Origin: Burkholderiaceae bacterium
GTDB lineage: Bacteria; Pseudomonadota; Gammaproteobacteria; Burkholderiales; Burkholderiaceae_C
Direction: 5' to 3'
Assembly: GCA_016790175.1 (NCBI GenBank)
Contig: JAEUPI010000235.1
Location: 1-36,367, forward strand
DNA: 36,367 bases
A program made the position numbers and the translations under genes. Positions 18,745 to 26,834 of this stretch are shown in pieces (the stretch's first letter is position 1; every line of letters starts with the position of its first letter). The notes under the pieces were generated by a model. That model was not told the DNA's origin. It ran no database searches and saw only the letters and a list, made by a program, of their open reading frames with translations.

Positions 18745-19116
18745 CTAGCGCGAACGCCCTTCGTACTTGATCAGCAGATAGACCGGCGCGATCAGCTCGA
18801 CTTCCTTGTTGTAGGCAAAGCGGATCACGATCTTGTCGTTCTCCTTGGTGATGTCGAGGTCCTTGCCGGAGATCGATGCGATCGAATACTCGATCTCCTT
18901 CTGCTTCTCGAACGCGGTGCGGATCTCGCCGACCGTGGCGGGGCTCGACGCGGCGATCTTGTCGACCGCGCTCTTGATGGTGAAGTACTCGTTCAGCGTC
19001 GGCAACGTCCGAACCAGCACGTAACCGACGAAGCCGATGATGATCGCCCAGAACAGCAGGCCGATCAGGCTGAGGCCGCGCTGCGCCGATGCGGCCGGCC
19101 GCCGTGAGGTTCTCAT
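18745..19116 (-). CDS. DUF4845 family single-pass membrane protein
   Basis: A 123-residue protein found between lepB and rnc in many beta- and gammaproteobacteria. After a short basic tail comes RGLSLIGLLFWAIIIGFVGY (residues 13-32), a membrane segment that resembles a type IV prepilin processing site (Gly14 followed by a hydrophobic helix) but lacks Glu at position +5. The remainder is a small mixed domain with a charged centre. AAAGGGG just upstream selects the ATG at 19116 over a GTG at 19131. Function is unknown; its position suggests a link with signal peptidase or export. Confidence 0.88.
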   Translation of the reverse strand: MRTSRRPAASAQRGLSLIGLLFWAIIIGFVGYVLVRTLPTLNEYFTIKSAVDKIAASSPATVGEIRTAFEKQKEIEYSIASISGKDLDITKENDKIVIRFAYNKEVELIAPVYLLIKYEGRSR

Positions 19117-19138
19117 GCATGCCCCTTTCACGTCCGCG

Positions 19139-20107
19139 TCACTGGAACGAGCCGATGCGACGGAGATTTCCGAAGTTCATCCACACGAAAAATGCCTTGC
19201 CCACGATGTTCTCGTCGGGCACGAACCCCCAGAACCGGGAGTCCTGTGAATTGTCGCGGTTGTCGCCCATCATGAAATAGTGGCCGTCGGGAACCTTGCA
19301 CACCACACCCTCGGCCGTGTAGCGGCAGTTCTGTCCGTTCGGGAACGAGCGCGATTCGCCGCCATAGTAGACCTGCCGCTTGGGGTCGACGAGGATGCGA
19401 TGGTTGGCCGTGCCCAGGGTCTCGCTGAACTGCGGCGCATAGCGCAGCGAGTCCTCGTCGTAGTAGTCGCCCAGCGACTGCACGTCCACCGGCTTGCCGT
19501 TGATCGTGAGGCGCTGGTTGAGGTAGGCGACCTCGTCGCCCGGTACGCCGACGACGCGCTTGATGTAGTCCACCCGCGGATCCACCGGATATCGAAAGAC
19601 GACCACGTCGCCCCGCTGCGGATCGTTGTTGGCGACGATCTTCCTGTTGATCACGGGCAGCCGGATGCCGTAGTGGTACTTGTTCACCAGGATCAGGTCG
19701 CCCACGAGCAGCGTCGGCACCATCGAGCCCGACGGGATCTTGAACGGCTCGAACAGGAACGAACGCAGCAGAAACACGGCCAGGATCACCGGAAAGAGGC
19801 CCGCTGTCCAGTCCAGCCACCAGGGTTGCGTCAGGATCCGCTCGCGTGCACCGGCCAGATCGCCATCGACCTTGTCGATGCCCTTGCTGGCGAGATCGGC
19901 GCGGCGCTGCGCCTGTTGCCGCTCGAGCGCCATGGCCGCCGCCTCGCGCGCCGGCTTGAAATGCAACCGCTCCGCCAGCCAGTAGGCGAGCGTGACGACC
20001 GTGAGCACGAACAGCAACAGCGAGAAGTTGCCGATCCAGCGATCGACATACCAGCCACCGAGGTAGACGGCCAAGGCGATATAGAGAACCGCAGTCAGTG
20101 CACTCAT
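19139..20107 (-). CDS. lepB: Signal peptidase I
   Basis: The 322-residue enzyme cleaves signal peptides at the outer face of the inner membrane. Two N-terminal membrane segments flank a cytoplasmic loop (about 45-95). The catalytic Ser128 is in IPSGSMVPTLLVGD and the catalytic Lys183 in DYIKRVVGVPGD; GDVVVFRYP and the late MGDNRDNSQDSR box are also typical. It lies 70 bases after lepA and 22 bases before the DUF4845 gene. Confidence 0.96.
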   Translation of the reverse strand: MSALTAVLYIALAVYLGGWYVDRWIGNFSLLLFVLTVVTLAYWLAERLHFKPAREAAAMALERQQAQRRADLASKGIDKVDGDLAGARERILTQPWWLDWTAGLFPVILAVFLLRSFLFEPFKIPSGSMVPTLLVGDLILVNKYHYGIRLPVINRKIVANNDPQRGDVVVFRYPVDPRVDYIKRVVGVPGDEVAYLNQRLTINGKPVDVQSLGDYYDEDSLRYAPQFSETLGTANHRILVDPKRQVYYGGESRSFPNGQNCRYTAEGVVCKVPDGHYFMMGDNRDNSQDSRFWGFVPDENIVGKAFFVWMNFGNLRRIGSFQ

Positions 20108-20140
20108 CGGACGCTGTCGAGACTCCAGGTGGTCGTCGGC

Positions 20141-20158
20141 GCCGGTCCGCGGACCGGC
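20141..20158. repeat. Perfect palindrome between lepA and lepB
   Basis: GCCGGTCCGCGGACCGGC is an exact inverted repeat in the 70-base gap. It could form a hairpin in the mRNA between the two coding regions. No T-run follows, so it is not a clear terminator; it may tune lepB relative to lepA. Confidence 0.35.
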
Positions 20159-20177
20159 CGCTCGCAGATCGGCGGGT

Positions 20178-21986
20178 TCAATCGTCGACCTGAAGGATGG
20201 CCAGGAACGCCTCCTGCGGCACCTCGACGGTTCCGATCTGCTTCATGCGCTTCTTGCCCGCCTTCTGCTTCTCCAGCAGCTTGCGCTTGCGGGTGATATC
20301 ACCCCCATAGCATTTTGCCAGCACGTTCTTGCGCAACGCCTTGACGTTCTCGCGCGCGATGATGTTGGCACCAATAGCGGCCTGAATCGCCACGTCGTAC
20401 ATCTGCCGCGGGATGATCTGTCGCATCTTGGCCACGACCTCGCGACCCCGGTATTGGCTCTGGCTGCGATGCACGATGACCGACAGCGCGTCGATCCGGT
20501 CGCCGTTGATCAGCATGTCCACCTTCACGACGTCGGCCGCGCGGTACTCCTTGAACTCGTAGTCCATCGACGCATAGCCTCGGGACACGCTCTTGAGCTT
20601 GTCGAAGAAGTCGAGCACGATCTCTGCCAGGGGCAACTCGTAGGTGAGGTGGACCTGCCGCCCGTGGTAACTCATCTGGATCTGGACACCGCGCTTCTGG
20701 TTGGCCAGCGTCATCACCGGGCCGACGCTGTCCTGTGGCATGTACAAATGCACGGTGACGATCGGCTCCCGTATCTCGCGAATCCGCCCCGGGTCGGGCA
20801 TCTTTGACGGATTCTCGACGAGCAGCGTCGACCCGTCGTTCAGCTCGACCTCGTAGACCACCGACGGCGCGGTCGTGATCAAGTCCTGGTCGAACTCGCG
20901 CTCCAGGCGTTCCTGCACGATCTCCATGTGCAGCAGGCCAAGAAAGCCGCAGCGGAAGCCGAACCCCAGGGCCTGGCTCACCTCGGGTTCGAAGCGCAGT
21001 GAGCTGTCGTTGAGCTTGAGCTTGTCGAGCGCATCGCGAAGTGATTCGTACTCGCTGGCCTCGGTGGGGTACAGCCCCGCGAACACCTGTGGCTGGATCT
21101 CCTTGAAGCCCGGCAGCGGCTCGGTGGCTGGCCCGGCGTTGTTGGGCAGCTTCTTTTCCAGTGTGAGCGTATCGCCGACCTTGGCGTGGTGAAGTTCCTT
21201 GATGCCGGCGATCACGAAGCCCACCTCGCCAGCCCTGAGCACTTCGCGCGGCTGCGACTTCGGCGTGAAGACGCCGAGCTGCTCGATCCCATAGCAAGCG
21301 TCGGTGGCCATCAACCGGATGCGCTCGCCCTTGGCGAGCGAACCATCGACCACGCGCACCAGCATCACGACCCCGACGTAGTTGTCGAACCAGCTGTCGA
21401 TGATCATCGCCCGCGGCGGCCCGTCGGGATTGCCGCGCGGGGGTGGCATGCGATGGATCACGGCGTCCAGGATGTCGTCGATGCCCATGCCGGTCTTGGC
21501 CGAACAAGGGATGGCTTGGCTCGCGTCGATGCCGATCACGTCCTCGATTTCGGTCTTGGCCGTCTCGGGATCGGCCTGCGGCAGGTCCATCTTGTTGAGC
21601 ACTGGCACGACCTCCACGCCGAGGTCCAGTGCCGTATAGCAATTGGCCACCGTCTGCGCCTCGACGCCCTGGCTCGCATCGACAACCAGCAGGGCCCCCT
21701 CGCAGGCAGACAGCGACCGGCTGACTTCATAACTGAAGTCCACGTGGCCTGGGGTATCGATCAGATTGAGGTTGTAGACGCGACCGTCTCTGGCCTCGAA
21801 CTGCAGCGCCGCCGTCTGTGCCTTGATCGTGATGCCGCGCTCGCGCTCGAGATCCATCGAGTCGAGCACCTGTTCTTCCATCTCGCGATCGGTCAGCCCG
21901 CCGCAGCGCTGGATGATCCGGTCGGCCAGCGTGCTCTTGCCGTGGTCGATGTGCGCAATGATCGAGAAATTGCGGATGTGGTCCAT
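20178..21986 (-). CDS. lepA: Elongation factor 4 (LepA), back-translocating GTPase
   Basis: A 602-residue translational GTPase with [13 protein letters not shown] (G1), RGITIKAQT (G2), DTPGHVDF (G3) and NKMDLP (G4), the EF-G-like domains, and the LepA-specific C-terminal domain ending in [18 protein letters not shown] and KKRMKQIG. It acts on stalled or initiating ribosomes. No ribosome-binding site is visible before the ATG; a small hairpin (21987-21999) touches the start codon. It is followed by lepB, as in E. coli and Pseudomonas. Confidence 0.97.
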   Translation of the reverse strand: MDHIRNFSIIAHIDHGKSTLADRIIQRCGGLTDREMEEQVLDSMDLERERGITIKAQTAALQFEARDGRVYNLNLIDTPGHVDFSYEVSRSLSACEGALLVVDASQGVEAQTVANCYTALDLGVEVVPVLNKMDLPQADPETAKTEIEDVIGIDASQAIPCSAKTGMGIDDILDAVIHRMPPPRGNPDGPPRAMIIDSWFDNYVGVVMLVRVVDGSLAKGERIRLMATDACYGIEQLGVFTPKSQPREVLRAGEVGFVIAGIKELHHAKVGDTLTLEKKLPNNAGPATEPLPGFKEIQPQVFAGLYPTEASEYESLRDALDKLKLNDSSLRFEPEVSQALGFGFRCGFLGLLHMEIVQERLEREFDQDLITTAPSVVYEVELNDGSTLLVENPSKMPDPGRIREIREPIVTVHLYMPQDSVGPVMTLANQKRGVQIQMSYHGRQVHLTYELPLAEIVLDFFDKLKSVSRGYASMDYEFKEYRAADVVKVDMLINGDRIDALSVIVHRSQSQYRGREVVAKMRQIIPRQMYDVAIQAAIGANIIARENVKALRKNVLAKCYGGDITRKRKLLEKQKAGKKRMKQIGTVEVPQEAFLAILQVDD

Positions 21987-22078
21987 GCCGTCAGACGGCC
22001 TGCGCCGCGGAAGCTACAACGGCGGAGCCGTTGCGGCGGAGGCTCACATCGCACAGCGATGTGAAGGCGCGAAGCGCC
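21987..22078 (-). promoter_or_regulatory. Row of four hairpins in the lepA 5' region
   Basis: On the coding strand of lepA four hairpins follow each other: GGCGC/GCGCC (22066-22078), TCACATCG/CGATGTGA (22044-22064), AACGGC/GCCGTT (22018-22032) and GCCGT/ACGGC (21987-21999), the last ending one base before the ATG. No Shine-Dalgarno sequence is visible. The arrangement suggests structural control of lepA translation or a short hairpin-type intergenic repeat. Confidence 0.45.
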
Positions 22079-22089
22079 GTGCCGAAGTC

Positions 22090-22123
22090 AAAAAAAAGGC
22101 ACGTCGAAACATTGACGCGCCTT
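22090..22123 (-). terminator. Strong intrinsic terminator upstream of lepA
   Basis: On the - strand a ten-pair stem (AAGGCGCGTC with GACGTGCCTT, one G-U pair) and an eight-base loop are followed by eight T's (22090-22097). This is the clearest rho-independent terminator in the window. It lies 100 bases before lepA and about 430 bases after mucD, so it ends a short non-coding transcript or attenuates lepA. Confidence 0.8.
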
Positions 22124-22229
22124 CCAACAAAACGTATGGCAACTGCTTGTTGGGCTTTCATTGTAGCCAAAAGCACTTCGCCAGAACCCGCGCCAATGCT
22201 TGTTTTCCGCGCGTTGTCGTACTCCAACA
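22090..22229 (-). ncRNA. Candidate small RNA or lepA attenuator leader
   Basis: A sigma-70-like promoter at 22236-22264 would start a transcript near 22229 that ends at the terminator 22090-22123, giving about 140 nt. Inside it, CCAACAA/TTGTTGG (22124-22130 with 22147-22153) makes a hairpin directly abutting the terminator stem. A second -10-like TACAAT (22160-22165) could start a shorter form of about 64 nt made only of the two hairpins and the U-tail. No convincing peptide is encoded. I do not recognise it as a known RNA family. Confidence 0.45.
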
Positions 22230-22235
22230 GGGAAA

Positions 22236-22264
22236 TCTATACACAAGATATCAACAACTATCAA
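22236..22264 (-). promoter_or_regulatory. Sigma-70-like promoter, TTGATA-17-TATAGA
   Basis: Read on the - strand, TTGATA (22259-22264) and TATAGA (22236-22241) are separated by exactly 17 bases, in a locally AT-rich patch that stands out from the GC-rich surroundings. It points toward the terminator at 22090-22123 and lepA. Confidence 0.55.
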
Positions 22265-22549
22265 GAAGGTATGCGAGCGCCCACACAATGCTCTAGAGTG
22301 CAGTCAGAGAATGGCACTAAACACCTGCTCGCGCGACCGATTCTAGCCACGCAGCTACTCAATCTGATCCGTCAACGGGAGCGAGAACTCACTCCCCCTT
22401 CGATCGCTCGGAGCGGCATGTGCGTTGCGATCGTCGCGGCGGGTCAGGGAATCGCCCCAAGCTTCCGCCAAGCGGAAAGACCCCGAGTTTTCGTCCACTG
22501 ATGCGCGAACCCAGGCCAGGCTGCCTGTACCCACGAAAGCCAGGAGCCC
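22265..22549. other. Non-coding interval after mucD
   Basis: No gene is recognised here. Two hairpins are visible: GGGAGCGAG/CTCACTCCC with a G-U pair in the - strand form (22377-22396) and TTCCGC/GCGGAA (22463-22477). Neither is followed by a T-run. One of them may stabilise or end the mucD transcript. Composition is less GC-rich than the flanks. Confidence 0.4.
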
Positions 22550-24007
22550 TCAGCGTGCGCTGGGACGAATCACGAGATAGCTCACGAACTCGCCCCGCCG
22601 CACCATCACGCTGACCGCACGCTCCTTCTCGACGCGCGCCGCCAAAGACATGAACTGCTTGACGTCGGCAACCTCCGTGTTTTGCAGCGCCAGGATGACA
22701 TCGCCTTCGCGCAGTCCGGCCTTGGCGGCCGGACCTTCGACGGCGTCGACCCGCACGCCGTTGCGAATCTTGAGATCGCGCCGCTGGGCCTCGGTGAGAT
22801 CGCTGACCGAAAGCCCCAACGCCGTCTTTGCGGCCGGCGCAGACGAGCCGGGCTCCGCCTGCGCGCGGCGCACCGGTCGATCGGCCTCGAACTCGGCAAC
22901 CACGACGTTCACGTCCTTCGTCGCGCCGCGCCGGAACAGCTGCAGTGTCGTTCGGCTGCCGGGTTTGGCCGCACCGATGATGCGTGGCAAATCGACCGAC
23001 TTCTCCACCGCCTTGCCATCGACCTTGACGATGATGTCACCGGCCTCGATACCCGCTTTCTCGGCTGGTCCACCGCTCTCGACACCCTGCACGAGCGCAC
23101 CAGCGGGTTTGCCCAGACCGATCGACTCGGCGACCTCCTTGGTCACCGGTGCGATCGTCACGCCGATTCGTCCCCTGATCACGCGGCCGCTGGAGCGCAA
23201 CTGATCGGCCACACGCATCGCCTCGTCGATCGGAATGGCGAAGCTGATGCCCATGAAGCCGCCGGATCGGCTGTAGATCTGTGAGTTGATGCCGATCACC
23301 TCGCCACGCAGGTTCAGCAGCGGCCCTCCCGAGTTGCCGGGGTTGATGGCCACGTCGGTCTGGATGAACGGCAGGTAGTCGCCCGTGTCGCGCTGCTTGG
23401 CGCTGACGATGCCCGCGGTGACCGTGTTCTCGAGCCCGAACGGCGAGCCGATCGCCAGCACCCATTCGCCGACCTTCAGGCGACTGACATCGCCGATCTT
23501 CACCGCCGGCAAGCCAGCGGCCTCAATCTTCACGACGGCGACGTCGGTGCGCTTGTCGGAACCCACGATGCGCGCCTTGAACTCCCGCTTGTCGGTCAGG
23601 GTGACCATCACCTCGTCGGCACCTTCCACGACATGCGCATTGGTCATCACGAAGCCGTCGGGCGTGAGGATGAAGCCCGACCCCACGCCACGGGTCTGGG
23701 GCTCCTCGTCGCCGCCCCGGGGATTGCGCGGCTGGCCCGGACGACCGGGCAGCGGAATGCCGAAACGACGGAAGAACTCCTCCATGTTGGGATCCATCTC
23801 GGCGCCACTGGAGCCTCGCCCCCGTTCAAGTGTTCGGATGTTCACGACCGTCGGACTCCACTTCTCGGCCAGTTCGGTGAAGTCGGGCAGCTCGCGCGTC
23901 TGAGCCGTGACCGCCAACGGGGTCACGGCGCCCAGCAGGCCCGCCGCCACGGCCAAGGCAAGCACCATGCGCCGGCCGCAGCCAGCGCCCTCATTCACAT
24001 TCCGCAT
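22550..24007 (-). CDS. mucD: Periplasmic Do-family serine endoprotease (DegP/MucD)
   Basis: The 485-residue protein has a signal peptide (basic GCGRR, then a hydrophobic stretch to about residue 35), a trypsin-like protease domain with the triad His125 (TNAHVVEG), Asp155 (RTDVAVVK) and Ser226 (GNSGGP), and two PDZ domains (about 285-375 and 400-480). It degrades or refolds misfolded envelope proteins and is typically part of the sigma-E response. AGAGG upstream supports the ATG at 24007. It is the last gene of rpoE-rseA-rseB-mucD, as in Pseudomonas algU-mucABCD but without a mucC between. Confidence 0.95.
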   Translation of the reverse strand: MRNVNEGAGCGRRMVLALAVAAGLLGAVTPLAVTAQTRELPDFTELAEKWSPTVVNIRTLERGRGSSGAEMDPNMEEFFRRFGIPLPGRPGQPRNPRGGDEEPQTRGVGSGFILTPDGFVMTNAHVVEGADEVMVTLTDKREFKARIVGSDKRTDVAVVKIEAAGLPAVKIGDVSRLKVGEWVLAIGSPFGLENTVTAGIVSAKQRDTGDYLPFIQTDVAINPGNSGGPLLNLRGEVIGINSQIYSRSGGFMGISFAIPIDEAMRVADQLRSSGRVIRGRIGVTIAPVTKEVAESIGLGKPAGALVQGVESGGPAEKAGIEAGDIIVKVDGKAVEKSVDLPRIIGAAKPGSRTTLQLFRRGATKDVNVVVAEFEADRPVRRAQAEPGSSAPAAKTALGLSVSDLTEAQRRDLKIRNGVRVDAVEGPAAKAGLREGDVILALQNTEVADVKQFMSLAARVEKERAVSVMVRRGEFVSYLVIRPSAR

Positions 24008-24079
24008 GTCAAACCTCTTCTGTTTGCACTTCGAATTCTGGGGTCCGCGGCACCGACCCTGCCGCATCCGGTCGACGAT

Positions 24080-25099
24080 TCAGGGCCGACGCTCCAACGC
24101 GGAGGCGAACTGCTGCACCGTCGCCAACGGCACGTCGCCCATTGCCGTGATCCACCACGAGCCCGTGCGCTGCATCCAGGTATGCGTTGCGCCGAGACTG
24201 GTCGCCACGGGCTTGTGACGCTGCGCATCGAACGGCTCGACGAACACCGACACATGCGTCATGCCGTCGGAGAAGACGGCCTGGAGGACCTGTGAATCGC
24301 TGCCTGGCGCAGCCTCGTGCGCCGCGGCCAGCGGCCGCTTCACGCAGCTGACGAGCTGGAACCCAGGCACCGTTCGAGCCATCGTCCAGCCCTCGGCCTC
24401 GAGCTGCGTCTTGGCTATGGCCGGTCGCACGATGCGATAGCCGTCGAGGCGGCGCATCGGTCCGAGCACGCTTTCAGGGCGTGGTCTGCCGCCGATCGCG
24501 ACGTCGGAGAATGCCGCCGATTCCAGCAGTTCGCCCTTGCTGCCCAGGATGTCGGCACGCAGGAGCAGGCCGCTGGCCTGCTCGGCCCACAGCCGCTGCG
24601 CAAACCGATGCGGATCGCGCGGCTTGAGCAACAGCACCTGAGCCTCGTGCCCGGCCATTCGTTCGCGGCCGAGCAGGCGGAGTTCATACGAATCGAGCGA
24701 GTGACCGTCGACGCTGGGCAATGCCGGGAAATCGGCGAGTGCATCGCGCCGCTCGACGACCGCGACGCGGCTGCGAGGCCACAAGGTCTGCGTCGTGTCG
24801 TTGTGTCGATAGACCTGCCGCGTCTCGCCGTCGAGCACATCGATGCGCTCGTAGCGCTCCTTGCCCTCGCAGAAATGCACCACGCGCGAACTCGATACGA
24901 CGCCGCCGGCGTTGAACACCAACGTCCCCTGATAGTTGCTCGACAGCGCCGCCTGCTTGACGCGTGCAAGCCAAGCCATCGCGTCGACAGGGGCGGCTGC
25001 GGCCACCGAAGGGGGGGCCGCCAGCGCGCCCAGATGGGCGGCGGCCAGGCAACATCCGACGATCCGCAGCCAGGGTGCGATGGGCATCGGAGGGTTCAT
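24080..25099 (-). CDS. rseB: Sigma-E regulatory protein RseB/MucB
   Basis: A 339-residue periplasmic protein with an N-terminal signal peptide (hydrophobic to about residue 35) and the two MucB/RseB domains: a LolA-like N-terminal domain (WLARVKQAALSSNYQGTLVF) and a C-terminal domain with MTHVSVFVEP. RseB binds the anti-sigma factor and shields it from DegS-type cleavage, releasing it when lipid or LPS intermediates accumulate. It overlaps the rseA stop by four bases (ATGA). Confidence 0.93.
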   Translation of the reverse strand: MNPPMPIAPWLRIVGCCLAAAHLGALAAPPSVAAAAPVDAMAWLARVKQAALSSNYQGTLVFNAGGVVSSSRVVHFCEGKERYERIDVLDGETRQVYRHNDTTQTLWPRSRVAVVERRDALADFPALPSVDGHSLDSYELRLLGRERMAGHEAQVLLLKPRDPHRFAQRLWAEQASGLLLRADILGSKGELLESAAFSDVAIGGRPRPESVLGPMRRLDGYRIVRPAIAKTQLEAEGWTMARTVPGFQLVSCVKRPLAAAHEAAPGSDSQVLQAVFSDGMTHVSVFVEPFDAQRHKPVATSLGATHTWMQRTGSWWITAMGDVPLATVQQFASALERRP

Positions 25100-25695
25100 T
25101 TGTCGTCTAGTACGATGGTATCGACGCTACGCACAACCGCTCCCGGCATCTGCAGCGCGGCGCCATTGGCGACCTGCCGATGTGCGGCCAGGTAGCGGTC
25201 GAGGCGCGCATCCCGGATCAGCTGACCGTTGACCATCCTCACCGGTTGCTGCGCGCTCGGCGCGACGGCCGATGCAGGCAATTGGGAGCTTGTCGTCGAG
25301 GCCACCTCGACACGCTGCGGTGCCGACGCGGGCCAGAGGCTGCTCAGCGTGAGGGCCACCGCTGCCACGCCGGCGGCCATGGCCAGCGGCGCCATCCATC
25401 GCGGCGCTGCCGCCGGGGCGCGGGGGGCAGGCTGCTCATGCCGTGGCGGCTCCTGCGCCAAGCGGCCGCGGAGCGAATGCAAGAACGCCGCGTCGTCCTG
25501 TGCCCCTCTGGCCAGCTCTGCCGAACGCATCACGTCGCCAATCACCTGGTATTGGTGCCAGCGTTCACGCAGATCGCTGCGGCTGCCCCATGATGCGACG
25601 CACCTGCCCTGGGCGTCCGAATCGGCCTCGCCATCGGCCAGTGAGGACAGCGCCTGCCACAACTCGCCCGACTCTCGAGGATGTTGTTCTGCCAT
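25096..25695 (-). CDS. rseA: Anti-sigma-E factor RseA/MucA
   Basis: The 199-residue inner-membrane protein starts with the RseA N-terminal sigma-binding domain (LWQALSSLADGEAD, RWHQYQVIGDVMRS), has one membrane segment (about 100-122, APLAMAAGVAAVALTLSSLW) and a periplasmic tail. It should hold RpoE inactive at the membrane. GGAG upstream favours the ATG at 25695 over 25710. It follows rpoE by about 27 bases and overlaps rseB. Confidence 0.92.
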   Translation of the reverse strand: MAEQHPRESGELWQALSSLADGEADSDAQGRCVASWGSRSDLRERWHQYQVIGDVMRSAELARGAQDDAAFLHSLRGRLAQEPPRHEQPAPRAPAAAPRWMAPLAMAAGVAAVALTLSSLWPASAPQRVEVASTTSSQLPASAVAPSAQQPVRMVNGQLIRDARLDRYLAAHRQVANGAALQMPGAVVRSVDTIVLDDK

Positions 25696-25722
25696 GGGTT
25701 TCTCCAGCATCTGCCCGGTACG

Positions 25723-26331
25723 CTACCAGCGTTCGCCCTCGCGAGTACCCAGCAAGGGACGAAGCTTGAGTGCGATCGCCTCGCGCGCGCGAAAGATCCG
25801 CGAACGCACGGTCCCGATCGGGCAATTCATCACGTCGGCAATCTCTTCGTAGCTGAGTCCTTCGATTTCACGCAGCGTGACCGCCTGGCGCAACTCGTCG
25901 GACAGGCCGTTGATGGCCGCATTCACCGTCGCGGCAATCTCCTTGCTCGCAAGAACTGCATCCGGTGACGCAGCGTCGCTTAGTTCGTTCTCGAGCCGGG
26001 AAGTTTCGTCGTCATCGTCCCGGCCGATCCGGGCGGATTCGGTGACCAGCAGATCGCGCTTGAGTTCCAGCAGAGTCTTCTTCGCGGTGTTCACTGCAAT
26101 CCGGTAGAGCCAGGTGTAGAAGGCACTCTCCCCCCGAAACTGGGGCAGCGCGCGATAGGCCCGGATGAAGCTCTCCTGCGCAACATCCTGCACCAGGTCC
26201 GTGTCGCGCACCATGCGGCCGATCAGCCGCTCGATGCGACGCCGGTATTTGACGACCAGCATCTCGAAGGCCCGCGTGTCGCCGCGCTTGGCGCGCTCGA
26301 CCAGGGCCGCGTCGGTGTCTTCAGTGGCCAT
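25723..26331 (-). CDS. rpoE: RNA polymerase sigma factor RpoE (AlgU)
   Basis: A 202-residue group 4 (ECF) sigma factor. Region 2 (YRRRIERLIGRMVRDTDLVQDVAQESFIRAYR, with AFYTWLYRIAVNTAKK) and region 4 (LREIEGLSYEEIADVMNCPIGTVRSRIFRARE) are both complete. The ATG at 26331 overlaps the end of the preceding YgfX-like gene by 11 bases. With rseA, rseB and mucD downstream it forms the envelope stress module. No sigma-E-type promoter could be identified with confidence upstream. Confidence 0.96.
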   Translation of the reverse strand: MATEDTDAALVERAKRGDTRAFEMLVVKYRRRIERLIGRMVRDTDLVQDVAQESFIRAYRALPQFRGESAFYTWLYRIAVNTAKKTLLELKRDLLVTESARIGRDDDDETSRLENELSDAASPDAVLASKEIAATVNAAINGLSDELRQAVTLREIEGLSYEEIADVMNCPIGTVRSRIFRAREAIALKLRPLLGTREGERW

Positions 26332-26818
26332 CGAGCCGAGCCGGGCCGATCGCCGGGCCAGGTGTTTCTGATCGCGGCCAGAACAGCGCGGCACGCAGCG
26401 CATGCCATTCGCCACCGGTTGACCCGGCGCGTACGGCGAACCAGCGCACCGTGCCGCCCTGGTCCGGCTGGAAGCGCAAGAGCACCCAGGGACCCAGATC
26501 GATCATCGGGCGCACCTGCCCTGCCGACTCGATCGCCGGGTCGGACATTGAGGCCAGCCACCATTGATCGGGTCGCCAATGCATGTGCCATGTGTCGGAA
26601 GGAAGAAGCCATGCGCCATACGCCGCACCCGACACGCCCGCGATCGATGCCGCCAGCATCGGCCACGGCCACGACGGCGCCAGGCCCAGCCCCTGCAGCG
26701 CATGCGCCGCCACCCAGTGCACGCCCGCGAACGAGGCGACGCCGACCCAGGCGCCCAGTGCAGTCCGGGTCCGCCCGTCGTGCCGAAGCGTCCAGCCGGG
26801 CGTCGGCATCATGGGCAT
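26321..26818 (-). CDS. YgfX-like small inner-membrane protein
   Basis: A 165-residue protein with two adjacent membrane segments (about 21-41 and 50-72) and a C-terminal soluble part containing WRPDQWWL, GPWVLLRF and EWHALRAAL. This layout and the closing segment resemble YgfX/CptA proteins, which in gammaproteobacteria lie near sdhE, nadB and rpoE. The resemblance was judged by eye only. It sits 17 bases after fabF and overlaps rpoE by 11 bases, so it may be co-transcribed with either. Function here is unknown. Confidence 0.7.
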   Translation of the reverse strand: MPMMPTPGWTLRHDGRTRTALGAWVGVASFAGVHWVAAHALQGLGLAPSWPWPMLAASIAGVSGAAYGAWLLPSDTWHMHWRPDQWWLASMSDPAIESAGQVRPMIDLGPWVLLRFQPDQGGTVRWFAVRAGSTGGEWHALRAALFWPRSETPGPAIGPARLDGH

Positions 26819-26834
26819 CGGCCGCGCCGCGCCC

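Noticed and set aside
21991-22227. 78-codon frame upstream of lepA on the - strand
   Set aside because: It needs a TTG start and runs through the terminator and the hairpin row; no domain and no ribosome-binding site are convincing.
22377-22396. mucD terminator
   Set aside because: The hairpin is good but neither strand has a following T-run, so it was kept only as an unassigned structure.
26332-26440. Sigma-E autoregulatory promoter upstream of rpoE (TCAGAAA-like -10)
   Set aside because: No GAACTT-like -35 lies at the needed distance, and the site is inside the YgfX-like coding region.
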